NCBI RefSeq assembly: GCF_018991925.1
Contig: NW_024737068.1
Coordinates: forward strand, 849,235-913,234
Source of the DNA: Homarus americanus
Taxonomy: Eukaryota; Arthropoda; Malacostraca; Decapoda; Nephropidae
DNA: 64,000 nucleotides
Direction: 5' to 3'
Program-made: the position numbers and the translations under genes
Notes under the pieces: model-generated
What the model was told of the DNA's origin: nothing
What the model saw: the letters and a program-made list of their open reading frames with translations, nothing else
Databases searched by the model: none
Part shown: positions 35,337 through 48,500 of the stretch, piece by piece
How positions within the stretch are numbered: position 1 is the first letter of the stretch
Layout: every line of letters starts with the position of its first letter

Positions 35337-36326
35337 CAGTGGTTCTCAACCTTTTTCACTCCATTCCCCCCTTGAGGAATTTTCAACATCCTCGTGGCCT
35401 CCTTCATTTTTCTCCCAGAACAGACACACAGACAAGTGATAAAGACTAAAGAATGATAAAGGACAGATAAATAGGCCAAGAGTTAGAATGGCAAACACAC
35501 ACACACACATTCACATACATAACACGCCCATGCACTCACACATGAAGCACACATACAGTCATACACAAACATGCACACAGGTAAACATTCACACTCAAGC
35601 TAGCAAGCTGAAGTGTACTTCCTGTAAGCAAGAACACGCCTCCTTTAACAAGCACTGCCCAATTTGGGACATTGAAAAGAATAGTGTCATACCAATTTAG
35701 CACTAAAAATGGTAGGATTATATAAGTAAAGAATGAGTATGAACAACAATGGCACCACTAAATAAGGAAATAATTAATAAAGGAAGTGTACAAATATTTC
35801 ACCCACGTAAAGCAGCGACCACATGAATTATGAAACAAAATAAGTATCACCAATTACGGAGTATATTATGCTTGAGTCAAGCTCAAACACAATATATGGT
35901 TCAGAGACAATACACTCCACTGTTTTCGTGATGGTATCCCAGGCCAGACTGAGATCATTCGGTCCTATCACCATTTGCAAAGGGATGACACACGGACACT
36001 TACTGAACAAGTCAGTTCAGCAGCTTGGTCCAGCGCCTGTCACACAGACAGGGACTGGACCTGTGAAATCTTAAATAATCCGTAAAAAAAAAAAAATCAC
36101 CCGAGTTTGTAAATATTATAATTGTATTGTCGTTATAATTAAACAAAATGACAAAAAAAGAATGAAAATTCTCTTCTGTCAAGTCAAAATAAGTAATACA
36201 AGTTTTGTTTAATTCAGATTCCCAACATTATTTGGAAACGTACAATTTATAACAGCTCGCCGTGGCTCCCCTAAATTCTTGCCGTGGCTCCCTTGGGGGC
36301 CATGGCCCCCAGGCTGAGAGCCACTG
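35337..36326. mobile_element. Non-autonomous hAT-like DNA transposon with 8-bp target duplication
   Basis: The left end CAGTGGTTCTCAACC and right end inverse GGCTGAGAGCCACTG are hAT-type termini. Flanks CTCTAAGT (35329-35336) and CTCTAAGC (36327-36334) form a 7/8 identical target-site duplication of the expected 8 bp. There is no transposase; the interior carries (AC)n-like sequence and a retrotransposon zinc-knuckle fragment. Length 990 bp. Confidence 0.78.
35596..35700 (+). pseudogene. Gag-type zinc-knuckle fragment captured in the hAT element
   Basis: Reads ASKLKCTSCKQEHASFNKHC then PIWDIEKN and a stop. The CxxC-x3-H-x6-C then PxW layout resembles the last zinc knuckle of ORF1 proteins of Jockey-type retrotransposons (CxNCxGxHxASxRGCPxW). 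It is only a fragment. Confidence 0.5.
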
Positions 36327-36715
36327 CTCTAAGCCAACAGTGAGTCCATCAAGGTATGGTACTGGTAGTGACCGCCTCAAGTACCACACCTCCTAAGGAC
36401 ACAGTGATTCATATTAACACTTCCGTTCTCACTTAAAGCTTCATTCTGAGTCCAACTGTGTATCCCGTCCAAATATTGTTTTAACAATCACAAGGAACAC
36501 AATGAGGGTGGAAACTTGTAATGGCTGTCAGATTTGTGGATGTTCCCTCTGTCACGATTGAAATCACTTTTGATGACATCAGACAGAAGACTCAAGGTCG
36601 GAGATTCTTTCTTTACGACCGTATGACTTGTGCCCCTTCGTCAATCGTCTATAAACTTTGAAAAGTTATATTTTCAAGACCCAATCGCCTACGCCCTAAG
36701 ATTCCCTCGCATAAC

Positions 36716-36736
36716 CCAGGTTGAGAACCCCCGTAT
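36716..36736. mobile_element. Possible solo hAT terminus
   Basis: CCAGGTTGAGAACCCCCG resembles an inverted hAT end. No partner end or duplication was found. Confidence 0.3.
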
Positions 36737-39185
36737 ATAATTATTAGACAATCAGGCAGCTTAAAACACGAAGAAAAAAACAACAACTTTAAACCGTCAG
36801 GGAAATGCCACGTGAACATGGTGACACACACACCGGGATCGGCTACTGTAGTGGTTTTGTCCGGGTGGGTGTGGGACATTATTCAGGGAGTGGGAGGTTG
36901 TCCGGAGCACCGTTATGAAACAGTAGCGCATCGTGGCGTGGGGACGGACGGAGACAGAGGCACTAGGTGTATAACTGTTATGGGACACCCTGGCTGGCTG
37001 GGTGGCGGGCCGGGTGATGATGTCTTCCTCACGTAATTATGAATAATAGCGAGTTTATGCTAATAAGGCTTACCATTATATATGTCACGTCCGGCACTCA
37101 GAAAACCCGGTTATGTTATTGTGTAAGAAACAAAATTAATACATTATCTCCCGCCAAAATGAGCCGTAATACAAGATATATTAGTTAATTTCCGTAACCT
37201 CCCGGTAACGAGATCACATGAAGATTATCCCCCCTATCTTATTTCACCTGATGATTAAACGCCTTAACTTTGTCTGGGAGGATTAGGTTAGCATTAGCGT
37301 TCTGGTGGTAAATCTGAAGGTGAAATAAGCTGGGTGGGGGCAGTCAGTGTTCAGGTGACCTCAATAATGTATATGTCTATATGACTGTCTATTTTACAAC
37401 AGGAGAGTGTATATCTGTTTAGGTTAGTGATTGTGTCTGTGTAGCTCTTTTTACATTGAATTTCTTATTAAACATCGTGATTCTATATATTCTTTTAAAA
37501 CACTCGCGTGAATTCATATCTATATGTATTCGTGTAGGATTTGCATACACGCACATACTTAAAATATAATAGTAAAAGTAAAAAGCTTTTGTTATACTGA
37601 ACTCATATGCATAAAAAGTCTCCTCTAGTAAGAAATTTTATAAGTCGCTTTTTACTTATCAAGGAAAGTTTTAATGGGCACCAAGTTATTTCCCGCGTAA
37701 CGAGTGTTGTAATGGAAAATGTTTCTCGTACACTGCTGACATCACCAACCAGACTTCAGTACCTTTATTGCTGTATGATTATGAGTATTTCTTTATTGCA
37801 TTATTTATTCGATTATTCCAAGTATATAGATATATTATTTAATATAACTTGGTACATTATTAGTAATTGCTAGTAATATCAGGTGTTTTTTATACTAGTA
37901 ATATGAAGTGTTCCTATCCTTGTACTGTAACATGAAGTACAAAGATTTTCTGCGTTATGTTATAAAACAATTTGCACATTTATACCTAACTTAAGCGAAA
38001 AAAGAATATAATGGTAACATTTATATATTCAGGGGTAAATTATATATTTTGTCTCGAAATGAAATAACGTGTTGTCTGACCATATTCCAGTCACCTCTTC
38101 AATTACGAAAACCTACATTTCACAAATGAAATTGAGATTGCTTGGTTAAACTGACAAATTTGACTTTGTGTTATAGTTTCCACATGTCAAGTATTTAAGG
38201 GAAAAAATCCTTAATTTGAGACTATTTCTAAAAAGGTGTTAACATAATCATCTCTATAAGCTGTGTTGAGCCGCAGTACAATAATAAATTATAGTATCAA
38301 CTAAGGATGTCTGAGGCTGTAATTGCCAACACAGTACAGCGTATACGCGCTGGAAAGTCCTAATTCTAAAAAAAAAAAAAATAGTTGTTGAAGCGCGGCA
38401 TTATATCATAGCATCAGGATATTCACAACAAATTCCTGTGTATCGAAGGAACGGGAAATAGCAACCCCGTGTGTTCAGTTATAGATGGAATAATGATTTT
38501 ATACAAGGATAAACCTTTTTATTTGGTGTATAATGCGAGTGGTACTGCCTTTTGAGACTACAATATATAAGAGTAATTGTGAAGTGGTGTAAAAGAACAA
38601 GATGAATTTACATAAAAAAAAACTTGTTCGCTACGCCATGTTTTGAACCATAATAAAAGCTGATTTATTTTTATTTTTTGTTATTTATTGTACTTATCGT
38701 AAAATTAATATATTTTTCTCACTGGAGCTGCATACAGAAAGATTAAATATACAGTTTGTGGTGGAGAGATGCTTTGCTTTTACTGGCTGGGAACCCACCA
38801 TGTGCACAATGCTGAGTTATGATTGGCTGGAAACATGTCGCTCGCTCACTGAGTTCTGATTGCCTGGGAAAATATCACACGCTCACTGTTACGACGCCCA
38901 GAATAAAGTAACAAGATAACTAAGAGGATTGAAAAAATATATGAGGATGAACGAATAACGATAATTGTCTGAAATATCACTTTAGTAGAAGTAAACCGTA
39001 AAGAGAAGTTACTGTCAAATTACTTATCTATTCGGTACTGGCCGCCTGTTTGTCGATGGTTTAATAATTGTCTTCACATCCCACAATTACACTACTGTGA
39101 CCCGCTCGTACAAAAATGTTCTCATCCACTGCACTAAATGACAAATGGCGAAGAGGACATAGAAAAATGGTCATCGCTAATGTAT
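36737..39185. other. AT-rich intergenic stretch
   Basis: No supportable gene, tRNA or intact element on either strand. Short frames lack homology or splice context. Confidence 0.4.
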
Positions 39186-39189
39186 AAAT

Positions 39190-39700
39190 AATTACAGGTC
39201 AGTAAGCTTAACCAGTCTAGAGTGTAAAATGTTAGAAAACATTACGCGATGCCATGATGGACCATCTGCACTACAGCATAACGGAACAGCCTCGTGAAGG
39301 AATGCCACCACGGTTTTATGCCCGGTCGCTCCTGCTTCACACAGCTGTCGGAGGTGATGCACTCTGCTATTGACAATTATATATCTTGAATTTTTCCGGG
39401 CATTTACCAGTGTACCTCACGAAAGGCTGAAGAATAATGGTGAGATAATGGAATACAATGGGATTTCCTATCATAATTTGGTGGCTGAGAAACATTTGCA
39501 GCAACAGTAAAGATATATCATAATTATGACCGAAGACAATGGAAATATTTCTTTAGTTAAATGTAAATATGAGAAAGATCTGGGTGTTTAAGTTGATAAA
39601 AACTGAAGGTCTCAGATCACCGAGGAAAATGTGAATGGACCTTATAAACTAACTGATAAAGGAAGATCGTACACTTATCCAGATGGTCAGTTTCAAACGA
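39190..39700 (+). pseudogene. Decayed CR1/Jockey-like reverse transcriptase fragment
   Basis: In shifting frames it reads NYRSVSLTSLECKMLEN, RDAMMDHLHY, CHHGFMPGRSCFTQLSEVMH, then FPGIYQCTSRKAEE and, further on, KYEKDLGV. These match YRPVSLTSVxCKxxE, RDxxMDHLxxN, QHGFxxGRSCLTQLLE, the SKAFDxVPHxRL region and EKDLGVxxxxx of such enzymes. Several frameshifts and internal deletions. Confidence 0.75.
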
Positions 39701-39763
39701 GTTGTGAGAGCTGTAACATGGTGTAACAGTCTACCAAGTGTGAACTATACTGCAGCAGTACTG

Positions 39764-39998
39764 GAGGGGGGGTACTGGTTGTGTAGTGGTAACACGCATG
39801 CCTCTCATTTTACGTCCTGGGTTCGCTTCCCGGATGGATGCGAGAAATGTTATGAGTGTGACTAGCAAACATGACAGGAGTTCTCCGGGTACTCCAGTTG
39901 CCTCTTGTACTAACACTGGACAACAAGGGACCTAACAAAGAACAAACCACCCGAAAGGCTAATAAGTTGAAAATTGTAAATAAAAAGGTAAATTAAAA
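39764..39998 (+). mobile_element. tRNA-derived SINE
   Basis: The head holds pol III box A-like TGGTTGTGTAGTGG (39776-39789) and box B GGTTCGCTTCC (39820-39830) at tRNA-like spacing. A central GTTCTCCGGGTACTCCAGTT (39880-39899) resembles the conserved core of Deu/V-type SINEs. An A-rich tail follows. No complete tRNA cloverleaf is kept. Confidence 0.7.
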
Positions 39999-39999
39999 A

Positions 40000-42040
40000 A
40001 TAATTAACACTGGCATATGTTCAGGTATAAACATGGGCTGCTAATTCGCCCGAGCGGCAGCTTGGAAGTTGGGAAGAGGACGTCTTAATTCTATTTATTT
40101 GAATTTATCTTCTCTAGACTCCCTGACCAGACGTAGTGCACATAGTACGATTACAAAATTTATGTCCTCAGACAAACATCTCCACAGCGATCATTGGCGC
40201 CTTGTCTCATAGCCTACTCATTAATTCAATATGAACTTTACTGAGCGGTCTATATAAATACTATAAATGGTGGATTTTTCTGTTGTTTATTTTTCTACAG
40301 ATAAAGTTCGTCTTCTCATTGATATGTTGGCTGCTTGACCCGCATTACCGAGGTGTTAACACAGTCGTAGGGGGAACGTCAACATCCATATTATTATCAA
40401 CACCTTTCAATCTATCCATTAATGTGATTTCATACTTGATTTATATATTTATTTGTCGGAAACAGGAAACTAGTGGCTTGACTCATTTCCACATTATTAT
40501 TATTCAATTTTCCCTCCTTTCATAGTGTTGGTGTTAAGAGCATTTCTAGTTTACAATTCCATACCTGCGTTGTCTAGATACATGTTGAACTGTATACATG
40601 CATTGCCTATATACATGTTAAACCAATTGTAAACCTGTGTGATGATTTTACCGGATATTGTTACCATTATTATTATTATTATTATTATTAATTTATCGAT
40701 AATATATTTCTTAATAACTATTGCTAACCATTTACTCATAAGTAAAGTTATTCGCTTTACAAATTATTATCAAGTCAGTTTTCTTTTTAATTAATATTCT
40801 ATGGCATAATTTATATTTTGAAGCTTTTAGACAAAAATTCGAGTCACCTGATGATTCCCCCCCCCCCCGCCCCCTGGGTTAATTCACCTTAAGGTCAACT
40901 AATTATCATTATCACATGGGATAAGCTGAGGGGCTGATCTTCAGGTGATGCAATACTTTATCTGGTAGCAGTTTAATAAGGAAGCTTCGTATCACAAGGA
41001 AGTGACATAATAAAATCACTGTATTCAAAAGTATACGTATAGAAGCACTGGGATAGATATTTTATACTTGGACATAAAAAAAAATAATAGCAAATAGGTC
41101 ACGGAAGAGAAGTTAACAAGAGTGTACATTGCTTGGTGTGTATCCGAGAAACATAAAGAGCTTCAATATCAAGTTAAATATAGAACGGAAGTTGTCAACC
41201 CTTAGGCTATTCTTCAAGGCTTACACAATATAATACACACGAATCTATTTCACACCTTGACACCATATATACAGCTGTTGTAAGTTCATGTTTTATTCTG
41301 ATTGCAGTATCTTTCTTCACTCTTGCATCCGGTATCGCGATCACTCTGGCATTATAAATACTATGATGCATGTTTGGCCAAGTGTTTTATTAGTATCTCT
41401 GACATCACTCCCAGTTGTTGATCTCATAATAGATTATTTAGTTTTATACAGACGTCAGCTTCACTTTTCTTTCGTTTGTATCTTATAGTGGATAGTAATT
41501 CGTGTTAATATAATCATGGTGGTTTATGAATGCCCTCGTGAGTGGTTATGTCACGCTGTTTTAATAAAGGCGGCGGACAGGAGCCAAGCTTAGAAACCAA
41601 GCTTAGAAACCATCGTCTTATCGCCTGGACGAGACTGACCCTGACTTCTACTTCCTTTCAAAATCTAATTTAAAATCATATATTATCTGATAATATAATT
41701 TACTTATAAACATATATAATTACACATAAGTTATTTTTTCTAGATTTATGAAAGAGAAATAAGTTGTTCCTTATGATGAATTATGTTTTTTATGATCCGT
41801 TGAAATAATTCGGACAGAGTGTTGTTGATCAGCGTCAGAATCTCAGTAATGGCGGACGGAGGGGCTCACACGATAAGAATCAGACACGTATTTTAAGCCA
41901 TTTTACCCTTTGATATTATTGGTAACCTCTATAAAAAACAGTATATGAGAAAGCTCTCTACGGAAACGGGTAAGAAAAATATTAATATGGTTGGAGTCTT
42001 GGTGTAGAGGATGGTAATACTAGTTGTGGTGGCAAGCTTG
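40000..42040. other. AT-rich intergenic stretch
   Basis: No gene supported. A short (ATT)n lies at 40665-40690 and a C homopolymer at 40858-40868. An AAGCTTAGAAACC motif is tandemly duplicated near 41590. Confidence 0.4.
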
Positions 42041-42048
42041 TCCGAGAG

Positions 42049-42054
42049 GTGAGT
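42049..42054 (+). other. Candidate donor of an upstream 5' UTR exon
   Basis: GAGAG|GTGAGT gives a near-consensus splice donor at 42049. It is the best-looking donor I noticed between 41.5 and 45 kb and could end an untranslated first exon of the BTB-GATA gene. Weak evidence: motif only. Confidence 0.22.
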
Positions 42055-44940
42055 CAAACAAATTCTCACCTGCAATTGCTGCGTATATTAAAAGAAATAA
42101 ACTCTAGTACTAATACATTCAGTACGTAGTTAATATTAATTAGGGATTTTCACCAAATTATATTACTATTAGCATATTCAGGGTGATAGGATTAGTTATA
42201 TGCATGACACAAATAGACGTAATATACAGGATAAGTTGGGAAATATTTTATTGTTATTACTCATACCCAGTTTATCTCTTAGTGTTAGTAAACATTTAAT
42301 ACTCATTTAAAAAGAGGATTTTAAGTAAGTTATTTAATTCATGCAACTAGTAATCTCTGTTAGGATATTACAGTACTCAAAGTTTCATGTTTAGTAATAT
42401 TTTAAAAGATTTGGTTGAATTTTAGTTCGTAATGTCAATTATCTGTGAGGAATGAGATTTTAATTTGTAATTTAATATTTAAAGATGAAGATGCATGATG
42501 ATGTTGCATGTAGTATTAGATTGTGATTATGTAGAATGACCTTTTTTCCTATTTTTTGGGGTGTTTTTATTGTTATAAGTTGTTAGTTTTCATGTGTAGA
42601 CGCCTGTGTTAGTAGGATATGAAGAAAACACTTGACCTGAGATTTATTAAAGGAATGGCAAGTAAGCTGTGGCCTCCGTGCCTTCACCGAGTGATTGAAG
42701 ACAGATCACGGCAGAACTGTACGTGATTTTACTAGACAAACATAGTTACGGAATTTTGGAATTACAATACTTAACCTAACCTGATCTAAGCTAACCTAAC
42801 CTAATCCCCCCAAATAGTGTTAGGGTGATTAATCGTTAGATGAAATAACTTGAGCTGGAGATTCTTCGTGATATACAAAGTTCAAGGATAATTTTTTTTT
42901 CATTTCATCACGGCCAACTAGCCATTACCCGAGTGAAAATCTAAGTTTGTCTCCTCCCTGGGTTTGCAATTTGTGTGATTAAAACAAATGTGTTATGTGG
43001 AAATTTTTGAAGTAACAAAGGAATATATTTTATTTAGCTAGCAATGTTTACAAGATTTTTAATGACATAGGGTTGAACTATCTTATCTTAAAATTTGTAA
43101 GTTAGGGACTTGAATCTTCATGAAAAATTGTATTGGGTAATACTTTAGACATCGGACTCAGTAGAATGAGCCAATTTAGTGAAAATTTCTGAATAAAAAG
43201 ATACGAGTGGAGGAATTATTTTTAAGAGTGAATACAGTGTGTGCTACCCAGACCACTATATTCGTCTTCCTCCTCCTGTTGACAGTATATGAAAAAAACC
43301 AGATTGACCCTTACCTAACCTACCTAACTTAACCTAAAATAGATAACATAATAAACTTTTTAATCATAGGCTGTTAGGTTAGGAAGTTCTGATTGGTTTA
43401 TCTTACAGTAAATAATTTATGTCGCTATGGGAGAAAAGTCAGCACTGTGTAGTTTTGAGTTTTGGCGACTTTTATGTCCTGACTGCTAATGTACATCACA
43501 CCCGCCATGTCCTGCCAGCGCCATTTTCATTGTTTATATGACCATACCATATACAGGAACTCTGCCGAGTGACCTACTTTGTATGACGTATTGGAGATGA
43601 GATGAACCGGCCTAACTTATTTATGTAGCAGTGGCTGGAAATGTGCCACTATATGAAACAGTCACTGGAAAACATTCCTATTTATAAACAGTCATCATGT
43701 AAACAGTGTAAATAAGAGTCAGTGGACCGTAAATTAGTGTTCAGAACGAAAATGTTGCCAAAATATTGTACCGGATACGGTAACAAAAATTTTTAATCCT
43801 CGTTATTTTTTTTTCTGGAGGTATGAAAGAACGTGTTGTGTGTAGAAAAATTTCAGCCTGAACTTGTTTGTTATAACCTGAACGATTCTCCCAGAGTACT
43901 GTAGTGTATTACCCCCCCCTCCCACCACCAGATTTGGATTATAAACATTTGAATAAATATTGTGGTGAAAATTCCAAAGAAAACAAACCATTATTAAGTC
44001 TCGTGTTGTTTCTAATGTTTATGAGTTTCTTCTCAGCAGATTGAAAACACGTCAATTTAAAGCCAGTACAGGTGTACAGTATAGGATTTTGTGATGATGA
44101 GGATGAGTTTCGTGACACATTACTGTACATTGTGGTGACTCCATTATTGTACCACCAAATTTAATCCACTAAACTTTAACTGAATTACCTAAAAAAAAAA
44201 TCTGATATTGTTTGATTGGGTTTTATTTGTTAATTCCTCTGTTTAAGAATATTTTGAACATGATTTTCACACTCACACAAAAGTAAAAAGCCAAATTTTA
44301 AGATGACTACATAGCTCAATAACCTGCAAGAACTCAGTAACTAGAGCATTTGTTTTAGGATGTTTATTAAAAAGCTGATGCCTAATAGATTAGATTAGGT
44401 GTCATTTTATTTAATACAGTGTATCCAAATACAGTTGAACAAAGTATAACAGTTATCCAAAAGAGTCCCAAAGTTAGCAAATCCTGGAAAACACACATTA
44501 TTTTGTTTTCCCTTCATAATCCTACTCCCCAAAAACCAGTGGTGTGAGTTACCAGTTAAGGCAGAAGGTTAAGAGATTTTGCTGCCACTCAAGACTCCTG
44601 TACTGTATCAGATTCCATATTGATGCATCACCTACAACATATCCAGTCATACAAACTTCCAGGGGAGACACTTCTCTATTCATTAGTGGTGGAAGCTAAG
44701 TGCTGCTGTCTAAGGAGAGGGAAGGATATCCAGGAAGCATTAATGAGCAGTAAAGTACGGCATCAAGTGGTTTTTGTGGGGTCGGATTATGCTAGACTGT
44801 GAATTGACGGGGCCAGACCTGACATGGGGTGTTGGGGTTATGTGTTGAAAGGAGAATTAATGAAGGAGTGTGAAGAAAAATATTAGTTACTCTCGATTCC
44901 AGCCATATTGCATTATATCATGAGAAATGGCTGATAAGCG
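42055..44940. other. Upstream region or first intron of the BTB-GATA gene
   Basis: No coding frame recognised. CCTAA tracts lie at 42773-42807 and 43312-43336, with a TTAGG pair at 43375. Confidence 0.35.
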
Positions 44941-44943
44941 TGA

Positions 44944-45066
<123 letters not shown>

Positions 45067-45407
45067 GTATATATTTTATACTTGATTTATATGATAAGTA
45101 CCGGTAAGTAGTGACAAATTCTTGGGTAGTGGTTTATTTTTGTTTATATATTTGTTTGTTTATATGCATATGATTCCTATATTCCACCTCACAAACATTC
45201 TTAGGAAATATTTGACCCTGTTGCTCCCCCCATCATGCAGACCCCACATCTATGTTCCATTATTTGTCACAAGTTTGCTCTCCATAATCCTGGCAGAGTT
45301 TCCCATCCAAGTTAGATGGCAGAAGAATGAATCCTTGCTGCTTCTGTCAATTATTATTCATATTTTTCTCTGTTCAATTAACCACTCAATTATGACTTCT
45401 CTCACAG

Positions 45408-45422
45408 GTGTGCAGCTCTATA
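45408..45422 (+). other. 5' UTR part of exon 1 after candidate acceptor
   Basis: A pyrimidine-rich stretch ending CTCACAG at 45407 precedes the start codon by 15 bases, which implies an upstream untranslated exon. Confidence 0.5.
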
Positions 45423-45509
45423 ATGGCTCTGTCAGAAGGCTTGTTAAAGCTCAGATGGAACAATCATGAAGCTACCTTTTGCCATATCTTACACAGACTT
45501 CGTAGTAAG
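45423..45509 (+). CDS. BTB-GATA gene, coding exon 1 (start codon, N-terminus of BTB)
   Basis: Encodes residues 1-29, beginning MALSEGLLKLRWNNHE. The exon probably begins at 45408 after a pyrimidine-rich ACAG acceptor, so 15 bases of 5' untranslated sequence precede the ATG and at least one untranslated exon lies upstream. It ends AAG|GTGGGT in phase 0. A nearby alternative donor four bases earlier (A|GTAAGG) would break the frame into exon 2. Confidence 0.85.
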
Positions 45510-48500
45510 GTGGGTCATCCTCTCGTCATCATTACACGATTTACACTGACTTTTCCCCAGATATAACTCAGATTTATATCACAATATTGAGAGAGTATTA
45601 ATGTTCTGAAAGTGATATGTATTTGTGTTAAATTGAGTAAAGTACAGTACTAAATTCCAGCTATTTTTTCTTTTCCCTCAGTTATGATAAAAGTTGACAT
45701 TAAGAAAACTTTGATAGTTTTCAGTCATTGAGTCTTCTACTTTTTTTTTTTTACTGTTTAATGTCCAGATATGAAAAGAAATATCCAGTAGTTCTTATTC
45801 ATCAAAATACAAAACTATTTCTGTATTGTAATGTTTGGGGTTTACACTGTGGTTAGGCTGTACTCTATTGTACAGTACGCTTTTCTTTTACAGCCACGTT
45901 ACTCGGATGCAACTCTGGCATGTGAAGGTCGTCTCTTCATGGTCCATAGGCTTGTGCTTGCCACATGTAGTGACTTCTTCGATGAGATATTCCAGCAGAC
46001 ACCCAGCGACACTACACGGGCAGTGATAGTGCTCAACGAGGCACGTGCTCAGGATGTGGAGTGTTTGCTCGACTACATGTACTGTGGTCAGGTGAGTTAA
46101 AGAGACTTGATGAGAAATAATATAAAAGTTTGTTTCTGGAAGGCCAAGAGGAGTGCTTGAAATACTGTACAAGGGTGAGGTTTTCACGGGAGATTTTTTC
46201 ATTCTCCATCATACAAAATGAGGAATAAAAATAGGTGAAAATTTATCTCAAGCAATCACAAGCTTAACTCTTTCTAAATAATTTATGTACATTTTTCTAA
46301 ATAGGTTAATGTGCGGCAAGCTAACCTGGCATCTCTGCTGAAGACGGCGGAATGCCTCAAGATTAAGGGTTTGGCTGTTCCTGAGGCCAATGTGAGCACA
46401 TCAAGTAAGTTATTTACATTAGACTGTATTTCTGCCTGCGTTATTTACTGACATCAGAAAGTAATTGTTGTACCCTGTTACAGTGGTTGATAAAGAATTT
46501 CCTCTGCATTTTATTGAGCATTAAAATATCATGCGGTAAACTTTTGAGACTCTTTTTGTATGTACCTAAAACTTTATAAACAGATTAAAAACAAACTTAT
46601 GAAGAAAGATAAATTATGTATAAATTCAAAAAGTGAAATGAGGAATAAGATTGACTACTGTACTGTAGATCATGGGGTTCAGTTTAAGGAGGGTAAAAAA
46701 ATATTTTCAAGTGAGACCAAGTTTACACAAGCCATAATGATGTACAGGTGGTGTCATGTAAGACTTCCTTTATATAATTAGGCTCTATTAAAAGGAAACT
46801 TTATTTTTATACATATTTTGATTTATCAGATGCAAAGCGCAATCAGGAGCATTCACCTTCACCTGACAGTCCACCACCACCCAAGAAGAGGAGAAAGAAG
46901 AAAACATCTTCTCCTGTAACATCATCAACGACCACGACAACATCAGACTCACTCATTGTTCCATCTACCCCTCTAACATCATCACCATGGCACACCAACA
47001 GTGAATCTCCAAATTTCAGCAGCCTGCAAGCTTCCACAGCCCCACCTACCATCCCCATTAGTTCTGCCTCATACACCCAACCTCTTCAACACACTTCCAC
47101 TTCAGTTAGTCAGTCCCTACCTCTGACTGTTCCTTTAAAGGTAGCTGTTCCTGTGACAGATGTAGAGAAGGCCAATCAAAAGTCTGGTTGGCTCCAGATT
47201 GTGTCATCTATGCGTCAGGGATCAAATGAAACCCAAACGACCCCAGATGGCTCTAATGTTAGTCAACAACAATCACATCAGCCCCAAAAGCAGAACTTGT
47301 CCCACTCCAAGAAAAACAGATCTTTGCATAAATCTTCATCCATGGACACTCACCCAAGCCAGTTTCTCCAGGTATGAATTAAAGATTTTCTCAAGATGTT
47401 AGTTGTAGTACCAAAATACTCAAAGTGTTTGTTTGTTAAAATATTCCTCCTTGATAACAAACAGCAAGGTTGTCAGTGTCTTCAGTATTCTTAGCACACA
47501 CAACTTAGTATCAGTTTAACTTGTATCTAGTGGGCTGTACATTGGCATTTACAATGGAGATTTTATAGAACTTGCACATGAATTATTGGCCTGAACATCA
47601 GCTTATGGAAAGGTTGAACAGTGCATGATTCTTGATGTAGACTTTATGGGTCAGTTATGCTCACAGAATTATGCACAAATGAGTTTTTCTTAATAAAGAC
47701 TCCTTTTCATAAACATTGTGAAGACTTTTATATCTAGTTGCTCATGATACAAGACTGAAATTTAGTTTTCATATTTCCATTTATACAGAAAGTTAGTCAT
47801 TTGTCCTCTGTTTTATCCCCCTTAAATCCACGTTTACTCACCTTCAGACGGAGATTAAAGAAGAAGTGAAAGAAGAGCCTTTACCAATACCCTTGGGACC
47901 TGATGATCCACTGGCAGAGGATGAGAACAGCTGGGAGGACTCGGAGCAGAACCAAGAGTCAGGAGATCGTCCCATGTACCGGAGGATACCTTCACTTTAC
48001 CCTCCTCCAGGACTGCACCCAGTGGTGTCAGGCAGTGGTCTTACTCACACCACACCTGTGTTACCACTTGGACTGTTTCGTGTGGGATCATATGCTGTGG
48101 TACGTGTCATAAACAATCAGAAGTAAATCAGGGGAGGGTGACAGTACAGTACATGACCCTGTAATTATTTATTTGTTGATGATATTTTCACCCTAGGACT
48201 TGATTTAGTTATGTGCAGTGCCTTGCTCGTTCATTAATCAGTATTTCAAGATTTTAACCCTCTTGTGCATGCAGTAGGTTTTTAAGTTTCTGTGACCATG
48301 ACAAAATTCACATGGGACCACTCATGTGTAGTCTGGTCATCTTCGTTCTGAGGCTAATTTATCCCACAAGATTTTATTTTTTATTTATTTATTTTTATTA
48401 TTATTACTATTTTTTTTATATATTATTTATACATCACTGGCTTCATTATGTTTTGGCTTTAACATAAGCAGAAAAAAGTAAGAGGAGAATAAGACTATAT

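Noticed and set aside
39764..39840. Functional tRNA gene
   Set aside because: Box A and box B are present but no acceptor or anticodon stem can be completed; fits a SINE head instead.
45122..45469. Hydrophobic 115-codon frame overlapping BTB exon 1
   Set aside because: Different frame from the BTB domain and no ATG; AT-rich shadow upstream of a well-supported exon.
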